DNA from: Glaciihabitans sp. INWT7
Lineage (GTDB): Bacteria > Actinomycetota > Actinomycetes > Actinomycetales > Microbacteriaceae
NCBI RefSeq assembly: GCF_014217685.1
Contig: NZ_CP043653.1
Location: 2,608,419-2,672,418, forward strand
DNA length: 64,000 bases
Direction: 5' to 3'
In this document: piece after piece, positions 16,081 to 24,299 of the stretch
Layout: every line of letters starts with the position of its first letter
Numbering within the stretch: position 1 is the stretch's first letter
Translations under genes and position numbers: made by a program
The notes under the pieces: generated by a model
Database searches by the model: none
Told to the model about the DNA's origin: nothing
Seen by the model: the letters and a program-made list of their open reading frames with translations, nothing else

Positions 16081-18792
16081 CTAGAGGAACCCTCTCCTCT
16101 TGAAGAGCATCGGCGCGAAGAGCACGCCCGCGGCTCCCATGCCGAGTGAAAGAGCGAGGCCCGAACGCGCGATCACGTTGTCGGACGCGGATGCCGTGCG
16201 TGCATTCCCGTCGTCACGGACCGCAGGGGCCGTCAGCGAGGGATCGGCTCCGGCCGCTCCCCCGGCGATGGCCCCGCTTTCGTCGAAGCTTGAGATGTTT
16301 CCTCCCGCGTAGTCGCCGGTCTCCGGGGTGGAGCTGTCGGAGGTCGAGTCGACCGCGTTCGCCGGGATGAAGGCTCGAATCGCCGTGACGCTCTGGGCGG
16401 CCTGGGCGGCCATCGCGCTGGTGATCGGCAGGTAGCCCGCGGGCAGCTCGCCCGGCTCGGTACCGGGCACCTGCCCCGTCGTGGTGATCTGTGCGATCAG
16501 GCTCGAGATCGACTTGCGGTTCGCGGCCGTGCTGAGCGTGAGGTTCACGTCGGCGTAGGTGACGACGGTGAGCGGATAGCCGGGGGCGGTCACCGCGGCC
16601 GGGTCCACCTGGGTGACCCGTTCGTCGCTTGTCGGGCGGAGCGCCGCGAGCGCGGCGGCGAGCCCCTCCTTGGTCGGGTCGGTCAGCGTCGTGCTGTTCG
16701 CGGCCCGGATCGAGGCAATGTTCAGTCCATACCGCGCCGCAGACGGAGTGTCCGTGATCGCGATCATGAACTTCTGACCCGGCACCTGGGCTCCGCTAGA
16801 GACCCAGTCGCCCTTCTCACCGGCCGGGTTGAACTTGGTCGGATCCCAGATGGTTTTGGAGTTCGGATCCGCGCGGAACGCCGTCCGTGCCGCACTGAGC
16901 AGGTTGTCGACGTAGGGGGCGAACTGGATCGAGTCGAACGGCCGCACCTGCCCGTTGACGAGGACGAGCGGCGACTTCGTGAGGTCGGCCTTGATGAAGG
17001 TGTCAAGCGGCACGGTCGAAAGTGAGAGCGGCGAATCGTCGATGTTCTTCAGCCCAACCGGAGAGAGGGCGCGCGCATCGCCGGCGAGTACGTAGTCGCC
17101 CTTCGCATCGAAGCTCGGCACCAGGGCCCGAGCATCGCCGAATGGGAGGTAGTAGGGGTTGATGCCCATGCCCCATTCGTCCGGAGTACCCGCTAGGAAC
17201 GCTGCGGCATCTTTATCGGCCTCGAGCCATTTCCAAACCTGGCGCACCGCATCCGATCCCGACGGTCCGGGAAGCACGATGCTCGGGTTCTGCTGGAAGA
17301 AGCGAGCGGTGTCGGGGTTGAGCTTCTGGAATTCTGGGTCGTCGCTGAGCAGGCGGTAGGGCCGGCTGGTGTTCTTCGGCACGGTCAAGTGCGCGACCGG
17401 CTTGGAGGGGTCGTCGCTCGTGGAGACCGGCACCTGAAAGCCATAGGACTGGGTCAGGAGTTTCGCCACAAGGCGGGGCGAGAGGTTGAGCTGAGTCTGT
17501 CGACCTTCGTCGAACTCGGCGAGGAAGGCGATCGCCACCCCCGAGACCGCCACCGGGGCATAGCTGAGCTTCGTGGTGGCGAGAGTCTGGCGAGCCTCGT
17601 TGGTGGTCTGCTCGCCGGGACTCAATGGCTGGCTCGAGTAAGCCACAGCGGCCTGTCCCTCGAGCAACTGGTGGCGTGCGATCGAGTCGGGATTGGTCGA
17701 GAAGCTGTAGGTGGTCTTCTGCTTGGAGCAGAGATCCGGCTGCCAGGAGCTCATCACCCCCACCATCAGCTGCGAGCCGATCACCCGCTGCTCCGCACTT
17801 CCCACGGCGCAGCGCGATCCGACAGGTGCGAAGTCCAGCGGGACGACGACCCGGTTGTCCCAGTAGTCGCAGTTCGGATTGACGGGGCTGCCGGCCTGGA
17901 GAGCGTTCTTCTGCCACTTCGTATAGGTCGTGCTTCCGTCGCCCGCGGGATCCGGGAACTGGCTGCACTTGTTGTCGCCGCCGAAGACGGTGCCGCGCGG
18001 TACCACGACCAGCCAGCACCGCAGGTGGCCGTCCGTTCCGCAGCCCAACTGGGGCGCGGTGTCTGCTGTCTGGGGTTCGAAGTCGAACGACCCGGTGCCG
18101 TCGGTGCCGACACGGGCTGTGGTCACCTCATTGGAGGTGGCCGGGTTGAAGTAGTCGAGGATGGCGTAGCCGCCCGCGACCGGTTTGCCTGCCACGGACT
18201 TGCCCTGCACCGTGACGAAGGGGTTATCGACGGCGTTGGTGTTGTTCGGGTCGATATCGATGGTGCCGACCCGCAGGGTGGTGTCGGGGAAAGCGGAGGA
18301 GCCGAGTCCGTTGTTGCCGGACGGCGTGTACCGGCCGCCCCACTGGCAGGTCTGCCGGAAGTTGTCGGCCTTCGGGTCGCCCCAGCACTGCATCGCCTGG
18401 AGGAAGTTCTGGGCGTTGGAAGCGAAGACCGAGGACCCGTTGACCCGGGTGGAGTCACGCGTGCCCACCCCGGTGGCGAAGCCCGTGACCGAGACGCTGA
18501 TCGCCTGGTCGATGAGACCCGAGGTCTGGGAGACCGAGATCGAGAGGTTCTTCATCTCGCCGTAGTGTCCGCTCGACGCGTCCCGTGCCGGCTGCTCTGC
18601 CGCGGCACTCGAATCGTCGGCGAGCCATTTCGCGGTCAGGGCCGAGGATGTCGCTGCCGCGGCATCCGCACTCTGGCGGCCGATCGAATCCAGCGAGACG
18701 AGTCCGGCTACGGCGAGCGCCACGATGGCGAGGGAGACAGCGCGCACCACGCCGGCGCGCGAGAATCTCACGCGGGGGCGGGGGCTCGACAT
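16081..18792 (-). CDS. large anchored surface protein with PstS-like receptor domain
   Basis: 903 residues. A basic n-region and hydrophobic core (about 12-33) form a signal peptide. Then comes a Cys-rich beta domain (about 75-330) beginning LSISVSQTSGLIDQAISVSVTGF with at least eight cysteines, and a receptor-like region (about 375-800) with YAPVAVSGVAIAFLAEF and LNLSPRLVAKLLTQSYGF, phrases found in PstS-type binding proteins. A Ser/Thr/Ala/Gly-rich stalk leads to a C-terminal membrane helix followed by FKRRGFL. There is no LPXTG motif. ATG at 18792, 10 bp after the PstS stop, is preferred; in-frame starts up to 18867 would overlap pstS. Probably the central receptor or scaffold of the locus. 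Confidence 0.72.
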   Translation of the reverse strand: MSSPRPRVRFSRAGVVRAVSLAIVALAVAGLVSLDSIGRQSADAAAATSSALTAKWLADDSSAAAEQPARDASSGHYGEMKNLSISVSQTSGLIDQAISVSVTGFATGVGTRDSTRVNGSSVFASNAQNFLQAMQCWGDPKADNFRQTCQWGGRYTPSGNNGLGSSAFPDTTLRVGTIDIDPNNTNAVDNPFVTVQGKSVAGKPVAGGYAILDYFNPATSNEVTTARVGTDGTGSFDFEPQTADTAPQLGCGTDGHLRCWLVVVPRGTVFGGDNKCSQFPDPAGDGSTTYTKWQKNALQAGSPVNPNCDYWDNRVVVPLDFAPVGSRCAVGSAEQRVIGSQLMVGVMSSWQPDLCSKQKTTYSFSTNPDSIARHQLLEGQAAVAYSSQPLSPGEQTTNEARQTLATTKLSYAPVAVSGVAIAFLAEFDEGRQTQLNLSPRLVAKLLTQSYGFQVPVSTSDDPSKPVAHLTVPKNTSRPYRLLSDDPEFQKLNPDTARFFQQNPSIVLPGPSGSDAVRQVWKWLEADKDAAAFLAGTPDEWGMGINPYYLPFGDARALVPSFDAKGDYVLAGDARALSPVGLKNIDDSPLSLSTVPLDTFIKADLTKSPLVLVNGQVRPFDSIQFAPYVDNLLSAARTAFRADPNSKTIWDPTKFNPAGEKGDWVSSGAQVPGQKFMIAITDTPSAARYGLNIASIRAANSTTLTDPTKEGLAAALAALRPTSDERVTQVDPAAVTAPGYPLTVVTYADVNLTLSTAANRKSISSLIAQITTTGQVPGTEPGELPAGYLPITSAMAAQAAQSVTAIRAFIPANAVDSTSDSSTPETGDYAGGNISSFDESGAIAGGAAGADPSLTAPAVRDDGNARTASASDNVIARSGLALSLGMGAAGVLFAPMLFKRRGFL

Positions 18793-18802
18793 GGCGCTCA
18801 CG

Positions 18803-20557
18803 TTATGAGTCCGAAGGTGAAGCATCGGCACGGCCGCGTGACGTAAAACGGGCCGGAAGGTGAACAATTGGCTTCGCCTGCTTTCGCGGACGTGAGGCCT
18901 TCGTCGGACCTCGTGGGGCGCCAGCCATCGCCGCCCGTCGTCGGCCGATGAGTGGCGGTAGCAGCATCAGGAGAAGGAGCAGGAGGCCCGCTCCGCTCAT
19001 CAGGAGTATCGCCGGCATCCCCAGTGCCTGGCCTGGCAGCTCGACGGGCGAACCGGCGACGATTCGCGAGGCAGAGCTGGTGAGGTCGATCACCGCGCTG
19101 CCGTTCTTATCCACCGTTGCAGCACCACCACCCGACGCGCCCGCGGCGCCAGCGGCACCGCCCGCAGTGGGCGCAGCCGCTCCGGCCTTGCCGCCAGAGG
19201 CACCCCCCGTGCCAGCGCTGGCTGCCGTCGAACCCTTGCTCCCGCCCGTGCCCGTGAGGCACTGGTCGGCGCCCTTCTTGTCACAGGCCTGGGGCTGCGG
19301 TGCTGTCGCGGCGAGCTTGTTGGTGCCATCCGCGGAGAAGGTGGGGTTGTTGCATCCGCTGGTGTCCTTGTTCTTCGGGTTGCCCCCGGGGATCTTCAAC
19401 ACCTGCTTCAAGCCGGCCTGGGCAAGGTTGATGGGGAGGGGTGAGTAGCCGAGCACCTCGGCCTGCTGCTGGCCCTCGCAGAGGAAGTACGACGCGAAGT
19501 CGGCGAGGGTCAGGCCTTTGTCTTCGGTGAAGCCGTTCTGAAGGGCGGTGGGGATGATCATGTACGAATACGACGACAGCGGATAGGTGCGCGGATCTGC
19601 GCTCGTATAGACCGCCTTGAGCTGGGAGGTCAGGTAGTCCGGCGAGGTCGGATCCTCGTTGATCACTGCGGACAGAAGGGCGACCGCGACGTTCGAGGCG
19701 GTCGGCTCGGTGTAGTAGCCGGCCGAGTTGAGGATCTTCGCCACCGGGAATCCGGAGTTGAGCGCGTAGGAGTATTCGACGTAGGTGATCGCTCCTGCCG
19801 ACTGGGTCTGGGCCGTGTAGCCGGCGACGCCGTTGGAGCCCGACTGCGCCACGAAGGACGAGCCGGCGACCGTCGGATAGTTGGACGTGATGCCGCAGTT
19901 GCTTCGACCCGCTTTGGCGCAGTACGCGCTCCAGATCGAGGGGTACTGCGACCGCATCCACGAGGTGAACTGGGCGGTGGTGCCCGAGCCGTCGGATCGC
20001 ACGACCGGCACGATCGGGGTGCCCGGCAGGGCGAGCTTCGGGTTGTCGGCCGCGATTGCCGGGTCGTTCCACTTGGTGATCACGCCGGTGAAGATCTTCG
20101 CGACGCTGTCACCGGAGAGCCGGAGGTTGGTGACACGCTTGCCCCCGATGACGAGGTTGTACATGAACGACGTGCCTCCGGCGACGATCGGCATGTACGC
20201 GAACTGGCGGGACGGACGGGGGTCGGTGCTGTCGCTGCCCGACAGCGCGTAGGGGATCTCGGAGACGGCGAAGTCGACCGTGCCTTGGCCGAACAGCTGC
20301 CGGCCGGCCGAGGACCCGGAGTCGTCGAAGGTGACCTTCCAGCGGTAGTTGTCGAACACGTTGCGGATCCACTGCTGCAGGGCATTCGCCGACCAGGTTG
20401 AGCCGGCACCGGACACCGGGTAGTAGGTCGAGCCGACGGCCTGGGCGGGCGCGGGGGCGGAGACCACCGGGATGGCCAGCATCGCGAAAGCGACGGTGAC
20501 AGCAGTCGTCACGCGCAAGGCGCGCAGCACACGCCGTCGGGAGGTATGGGGGCTCAC
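18803..20557 (-). CDS. pstS: PstS-type substrate-binding protein with C-terminal membrane anchor
   Basis: 584 residues, much longer than usual PstS. A signal peptide (1-40, ending PAQA) has no lipobox Cys. The binding domain has the PstS phrases VSGAGSTWSANALQQW, DDSGSSAGRQLFGQGTVDF and VVRSDGSGTTAQF (anion-binding S-G-T-T). After about residue 440 there is a Gly/Ala/Ser-rich linker, then ELPGQALGMPA, a transmembrane helix, and a basic cytoplasmic tail of about 45 residues. Gram-positive PstS is normally a lipoprotein; here a C-terminal helix does the anchoring. GTG at 20557 has AAGGA 7 bases upstream. Phosphate is the likely ligand, but this is inferred from the fold and the S-G-T-T loop. 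Confidence 0.85.
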   Translation of the reverse strand: MSPHTSRRRVLRALRVTTAVTVAFAMLAIPVVSAPAPAQAVGSTYYPVSGAGSTWSANALQQWIRNVFDNYRWKVTFDDSGSSAGRQLFGQGTVDFAVSEIPYALSGSDSTDPRPSRQFAYMPIVAGGTSFMYNLVIGGKRVTNLRLSGDSVAKIFTGVITKWNDPAIAADNPKLALPGTPIVPVVRSDGSGTTAQFTSWMRSQYPSIWSAYCAKAGRSNCGITSNYPTVAGSSFVAQSGSNGVAGYTAQTQSAGAITYVEYSYALNSGFPVAKILNSAGYYTEPTASNVAVALLSAVINEDPTSPDYLTSQLKAVYTSADPRTYPLSSYSYMIIPTALQNGFTEDKGLTLADFASYFLCEGQQQAEVLGYSPLPINLAQAGLKQVLKIPGGNPKNKDTSGCNNPTFSADGTNKLAATAPQPQACDKKGADQCLTGTGGSKGSTAASAGTGGASGGKAGAAAPTAGGAAGAAGASGGGAATVDKNGSAVIDLTSSASRIVAGSPVELPGQALGMPAILLMSGAGLLLLLLMLLPPLIGRRRAAMAGAPRGPTKASRPRKQAKPIVHLPARFTSRGRADASPSDS

Positions 20558-20609
20558 TGTGGGTCCTTCGGGAGTTCGGGAGGGCTTCGGGAAGAGTTCG
20601 GGAGACGAG

Positions 20610-21884
20610 CTAGCGGGACGGGGGTACCGGCGGGAGCTGGGGTGAGCTGGTTTTCCGCATCGCAGTCGTGGCTCGTGCGTCACGGCTGAGATACCGATAG
20701 CTGTCCTCCTGGGATTTGCGGGCACGGGTGCGACGCTGGCGGCTGGTCAGCTGGCCCGGGCCGCGCCCCCCTATGAGTCGCGCAATCGCGAACAGGATGA
20801 CGACTAGCGCCATGAGCACAGCTGCCGTGCCGAAGCCGCGCGCGATCATGCTCGGCTCCGGGGACTTGACGAAGGTGAATGCGGTGAGGGGAAGCGACGT
20901 CATCGGACCGACGAGGGGGTTGAGGTTGAGGTATGTTGTCGCGCCCGCGGTCAGCAGAACCGGTGAGGTCTCGCCGATGCCGCGGGCCGTTCCGAGAATC
21001 ACCGCGGTCGTGAGGCCCGATCTCGCGGTGGGCAGAGTGACATGCCAGACGGTGCGCCAGGTGGAGGCACCGAGCGCCCTAGATGCCTCTTTGAGGTTGC
21101 CGGGAACGAGACGCAACACGACATCCGCCGACCTGATGATGATGGGGAGCATCATCACTGTGATGGCAAGAGAGGCCGCGAATCCCGAACGATTGAAGCC
21201 GAGGAAGACGATCACCGTCGCATAGATGAAAAGGCCGGCCACGATCGAGGGCAGTGCCGTCATCGCCTCGACGACCGTGCGAACGAACCGTGAGTAGCGC
21301 CCGGGGAACTCGCTGAGAAAGACCGCGGTCGTCACCCCCAGCGGAATGCTGATTGTCAGGGCGATCGTGATCATGATCAGCGTTCCGGCGACAGCGTGGA
21401 GCACGCCTCCGCGGGTGACCGGGTCGAGCGGGCCCGCGTTGCTCATGTCTTGGGTGAAGAAGTTGAGGTGAGGCAGCGCCACGAGGCCTCTGCTGACGGT
21501 GTAGATCACCACCACAGCGAGCGCCAGAAGCATGAGGAATGCGAGTGACTGCACGATCACACTGATCACGCGGTCGCGAACCGCAGGACCGTTTTCGTCG
21601 AATGCCGTCAGCACTGTGAAAAGCGCCAAGAAAATCAGGTACGCGAGTACGACGAAGCCGAGGGCTCCCTGAAGCGGGAGCGCGAAGACGAACAACCACC
21701 CGGTAAGCCCGACGGCTGCTGCCGCGCAACCCACCGCGCGGATGACATCGACGACTCGGATGGTGCCCGTAGACCTCCGCACCTCGCGCTTGCCCGAGGC
21801 GGAGTCATTGGTCGGCTCCGGATGGGTCCAGGTTCGGGCGCTGGCCAGGGGGGAATCGGTGGATGCTTCGAGAAGGTTCGTCAT
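20610..21884 (-). CDS. pstA: phosphate-type ABC transporter permease PstA
   Basis: Inner-membrane permease, 424 residues, about 120 longer than typical PstA. The core permease region (about 160-385) has the EAA-loop phrase GASTWRTVWHVTLPTARSGL and the ending GIGETSPVLLTAG. In front are a cytoplasmic head of about 45 residues and two or three extra membrane segments (VGCAAAAVGLTGWLFVFAL, GFVVLAYLIFLALFTVL). Behind is a basic, Pro-rich cytoplasmic tail. The start overlaps the pstC stop by one base (TGATG), indicating translational coupling. Pairs with PstC and PstB to form the channel. Confidence 0.92.
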   Translation of the reverse strand: MTNLLEASTDSPLASARTWTHPEPTNDSASGKREVRRSTGTIRVVDVIRAVGCAAAAVGLTGWLFVFALPLQGALGFVVLAYLIFLALFTVLTAFDENGPAVRDRVISVIVQSLAFLMLLALAVVVIYTVSRGLVALPHLNFFTQDMSNAGPLDPVTRGGVLHAVAGTLIMITIALTISIPLGVTTAVFLSEFPGRYSRFVRTVVEAMTALPSIVAGLFIYATVIVFLGFNRSGFAASLAITVMMLPIIIRSADVVLRLVPGNLKEASRALGASTWRTVWHVTLPTARSGLTTAVILGTARGIGETSPVLLTAGATTYLNLNPLVGPMTSLPLTAFTFVKSPEPSMIARGFGTAAVLMALVVILFAIARLIGGRGPGQLTSRQRRTRARKSQEDSYRYLSRDARATTAMRKTSSPQLPPVPPSR

Positions 21885-22939
21885 CAGTCGCTCTGGCTCC
21901 CTGATCGGCTGCGGGCGATGATCGTCGAAGCGCCGAAATTCACGACGAGGGTCACCAGAAAGAGGGTGAGACCGGCTGCCATCAGCGCCGAGATCTCGAA
22001 GGCGGATGCCTCGTTGTAGCGAAGCGCGATGAGGGCGGCGATGGAGTTGGTCCCCTTCTCGAGAATGTGGGGCTGGATGACGAACACCGGCGAGATGATC
22101 AGATAGACCGCGATGGTCTCGCCGAGCGCCCGTCCGAGTCCGAGCATCGTGCCGCCGATGATGCCACCGCGTCCGAAGGGCAGAACCACGCTGCGGATCA
22201 TGCCCCACCTGGTGGAGCCGAGAGCGAGGGCCCCCTCGCGCTCCCCGATCGGTGCCTGGGTGAAGACCTCCCGCATGATCGAGCTGGCGATAGGGGCGAC
22301 CATCAGGCCGACCACGATGCCCGCGATGAAGGTCGATGCGCTGAACACCGTCGGGCTCGAGAGCGGGTCGTTCGGGTCGAAGCCCGAAACGGCGAAGATC
22401 GGAATCCAACCGAAGTAGGTGCTGATCCACTGCGAGAGCGGCAGGATCGCCGGGCTGAGGAAGAACACTCCCCACAGTCCGTAGACGACGCTAGGCACCG
22501 CCGCCATGAGGTCGACGATGCTCACCAGCACGCCACGAATCCGACCCGGTGCGTATTCGCTGATATAGAGCGCGGTTCCCAGCGCGAGTGGGACGGCGGT
22601 CACGAGCGCGGTCAGCGCGATGAAGAAAGTGCCGCTCAGCACCGCGGCGATTCCGAAGGTGCCGGAGTTCGGATTCCAGGACGGCTCCGTGAGAAATTTC
22701 GGCCCGGCCACGGAGAGAGCCTGATAACCACGAATAGCGAGGAACAGACCGACGAGCCCCATGACGATCAGCACGATCGTTCCGCTTCCGCTCGCCACCA
22801 CCCGGAAAATCCGATCGGGAATGTCAGTGGCGGATCGGAGGGTGCGTGGCTTGTCGGCGGGCACCAGAGGGAGTGCCTCCGTGGCATCGACCTCCGCGAG
22901 GCGGTCCTTCAGGTCGGTCACGGGGTCACTGGGTGACAT
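21884..22939 (-). CDS. pstC: phosphate-type ABC transporter permease PstC
   Basis: Membrane permease, 351 residues, with a cytoplasmic head of about 55 residues and six hydrophobic segments. Recognised by MAAVPSVVYGLWGVFFL, REGALALGSTRWGMIRSVVLPFGRGGIIGG (EAA loop) and GRALGETIAVYLI. ATG at 22939 is chosen over GTG at 22984 because GAGGA lies about 10 bases upstream; it overlaps the end of the preceding DUF1508-like gene by 14 bp. It is coupled to pstA by TGATG. Confidence 0.92.
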   Translation of the reverse strand: MSPSDPVTDLKDRLAEVDATEALPLVPADKPRTLRSATDIPDRIFRVVASGSGTIVLIVMGLVGLFLAIRGYQALSVAGPKFLTEPSWNPNSGTFGIAAVLSGTFFIALTALVTAVPLALGTALYISEYAPGRIRGVLVSIVDLMAAVPSVVYGLWGVFFLSPAILPLSQWISTYFGWIPIFAVSGFDPNDPLSSPTVFSASTFIAGIVVGLMVAPIASSIMREVFTQAPIGEREGALALGSTRWGMIRSVVLPFGRGGIIGGTMLGLGRALGETIAVYLIISPVFVIQPHILEKGTNSIAALIALRYNEASAFEISALMAAGLTLFLVTLVVNFGASTIIARSRSGSQSD

Positions 22940-23417
22940 GTTCGTGATGTCCTCGGTGAACTTCGGGGTCGATCGGGCGCGCACCGGCCCCTAACTGAGA
23001 GCTGAACAGGGAGAGCTCCGCGAGCTCGATGGCGTTTCGCCGATCACGCTCGGTGCCGTACCAGCGGGCGCAGATCATCTCTACCTCGCCGTCGAGAGTG
23101 GAGTACCAGCCGTATTCACCCCGACGCTGGTGGCTGGTGAGAACGATTTCGCGCGACGCCGTCGATCCGCTGGCGGCGAGAGCATCCTTTTGGGCGTCTT
23201 CGAAGCGCTCGTAGAGGTTGGCACTACGGGCGAGCATCCGGTTGTTCGCGGAGACCAGGTGCCAGACCACGATGCATTCATCGAGCCCTGAAGCGACGGA
23301 GTTGACCACGCGCGGACCATGGCCGACAACACGATCGAAGTGATCGATCCACAGCTGGAGTTTCGGGCTCCGCGCCGTTGCAAAGCGCATAAAAACTATG
23401 CGAGAACCGACCGTCAT
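22926..23417 (-). CDS. DUF1508/YegP-like small protein, first gene of the Pst/surface operon
   Basis: 163 residues, no signal or membrane segment. The centre (VVWHLVSANNRMLARSANLYERFEDAQKDA) resembles the W-x-L-V-(A/S)-A-N-x-(R/E)-x-(L/I)-A-x-S unit of DUF1508 proteins, although family membership is my reading and not a search result. ATG at 23417 has AAGGA 9 bases upstream; the frame extends to 23516 but without a ribosome site. Its 3' end overlaps pstC, so it is the probable leader gene of the operon. Function unknown; a cytoplasmic regulatory or stress role is possible. Confidence 0.65.
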   Translation of the reverse strand: MTVGSRIVFMRFATARSPKLQLWIDHFDRVVGHGPRVVNSVASGLDECIVVWHLVSANNRMLARSANLYERFEDAQKDALAASGSTASREIVLTSHQRRGEYGWYSTLDGEVEMICARWYGTERDRRNAIELAELSLFSSQLGAGARPIDPEVHRGHHEHVTQ

Positions 23418-23430
23418 GGTTCGGATTCCT

Positions 23431-23463
23431 TCGTGCTCGGGTAAGCACCCGGGGTGGGCACGA
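23431..23463 (-). promoter_or_regulatory. 5'-leader hairpin before the Pst/surface operon
   Basis: TCGTGC (23431-23436) pairs with GCACGA (23458-23463), and a second smaller stem GTGCT/AGCAC lies inside. The structure ends 13 bases before the first start codon and could affect translation of the operon's first gene. No clear -35/-10 pair could be assigned in this leader. Confidence 0.35.
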
Positions 23464-23526
23464 GAGGATTCAATATTCGGTGCTTGAACGCCTGCCCTCA
23501 GGGACGTGGCCAGCAACCTGCGTGAA

Positions 23527-23563
23527 GATGAACAACAGGAGTTTGACCTTCATATGGATGAAC
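23527..23563 (-). promoter_or_regulatory. three 7-mers at exact 15 bp spacing upstream of the Pst/surface operon
   Basis: Minus-strand GTTCATC, GGTCAAA and GTTCATC sit at 23557-23563, 23542-23548 and 23527-23533, with exactly 15 bp between equivalent bases, 110-146 bp upstream of the first start codon. They resemble GTTCA-type half-sites of PhoP/RegX3-like regulators, but those boxes have 11 bp spacing. Possible binding array; unproven. Confidence 0.35.
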
Positions 23564-23566
23564 TTC

Positions 23567-24250
23567 TTAAAGTGCAAGCGGTTTCTTGGGTATCACACGG
23601 GGCTCAAAGCGGCCGACGATGATGTTGACGGGCAACAGTGCGATCCAGAAATAGAGGGCCCAGACCGCTCCGAAAATGAAACCGAGGGGGATCGAGAGCA
23701 GGAAGATCACCGGGGCCGTCAGGAGGTTGCGGCGGATGTAGCGATACATTCCGACATCCACCCTCTCGTCGAGATAGCCGCGCCGATGGGCGTAGGCCAG
23801 GAGTGCGAATTGCAACAGGCTGATCACGACGACATTGCCCGCATAGAGCACCACCGCCGGCATCGTGCTTCCGTATTCGCTGAGCAGACTGGTCGGGAAT
23901 GGCACGAATGCGATGAAGAAGAGCAGCAGAAGATTCATCGAGACGAGCGAGCCGTCGAATCGGCGCATCAAGGCGAACATGCGGTGGTGCCCTGCCCAAC
24001 TTGCTCCGATCACCGCGAAGCTGAGCCCGTAGGCCAGGAACTGCGGGAACTCGTCGCCGAGTGCCTTCCAGAGCTTCGGATCCAGCGTGGCCTGGGTCAC
24101 CGACGGCCCATTGGCGATCACAGGCACGGTGATATCGATCACCAGGAGTGTCATGGCGATGGCGAACACCGCATCGCTGAAGAACTGAACTCGGTCGGAG
24201 TTCGAGCCATAACGGAGCACACGGTCATAGGCCCGGTTCGTTTCTCCCAT
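23567..24250 (-). CDS. TMEM175-family potassium channel-like protein (DUF1211)
   Basis: 227 residues with about six hydrophobic segments. The first membrane helix carries RVQFFSDAVFAIAMTLLVIDI, the R-x-x-x-F-S-D hallmark of TMEM175/DUF1211 proteins, which in bacteria form K+-selective tetrameric channels. Remaining helices include FLAYGLSFAVIGASWAGHHRMF, also typical. TAGTCT lies 7 bases before ATG 24250, fitting a leaderless mRNA. It is divergent from the first P450 gene; no functional link is evident. Confidence 0.88.
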   Translation of the reverse strand: MGETNRAYDRVLRYGSNSDRVQFFSDAVFAIAMTLLVIDITVPVIANGPSVTQATLDPKLWKALGDEFPQFLAYGLSFAVIGASWAGHHRMFALMRRFDGSLVSMNLLLLFFIAFVPFPTSLLSEYGSTMPAVVLYAGNVVVISLLQFALLAYAHRRGYLDERVDVGMYRYIRRNLLTAPVIFLLSIPLGFIFGAVWALYFWIALLPVNIIVGRFEPRVIPKKPLAL

Positions 24251-24257
24251 GGCCCTC

Positions 24258-24293
24258 AGACTAGCGATCGGCTCTGCCCGCACCGGATAGGTT
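24258..24293. promoter_or_regulatory. divergent leaderless-type -10 boxes
   Basis: Minus strand: TAGTCT (24258-24263), 7 bases before the channel gene's ATG. Plus strand: TAGGTT (24288-24293), 6 bases before the P450 gene's GTG. The whole gap between the start codons is 49 bp, and neither gene has a Shine-Dalgarno sequence. Confidence 0.6.
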
Positions 24294-24299
24294 GAGCAC

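Noticed and set aside
9642-22939. Plain pstSCAB phosphate operon
   Set aside because: Permease and ATPase genes are separated by about 10 kb of surface-protein genes, the receptor is not a lipoprotein, and phoU is missing, so a simple label would hide the unusual structure.
23527-23563. Canonical PHO box
   Set aside because: The half-sites look Pho-like, but the 15 bp period differs from the 11 bp direct-repeat spacing of known PhoP/RegX3/PhoB boxes. Recorded only as an unassigned repeat.
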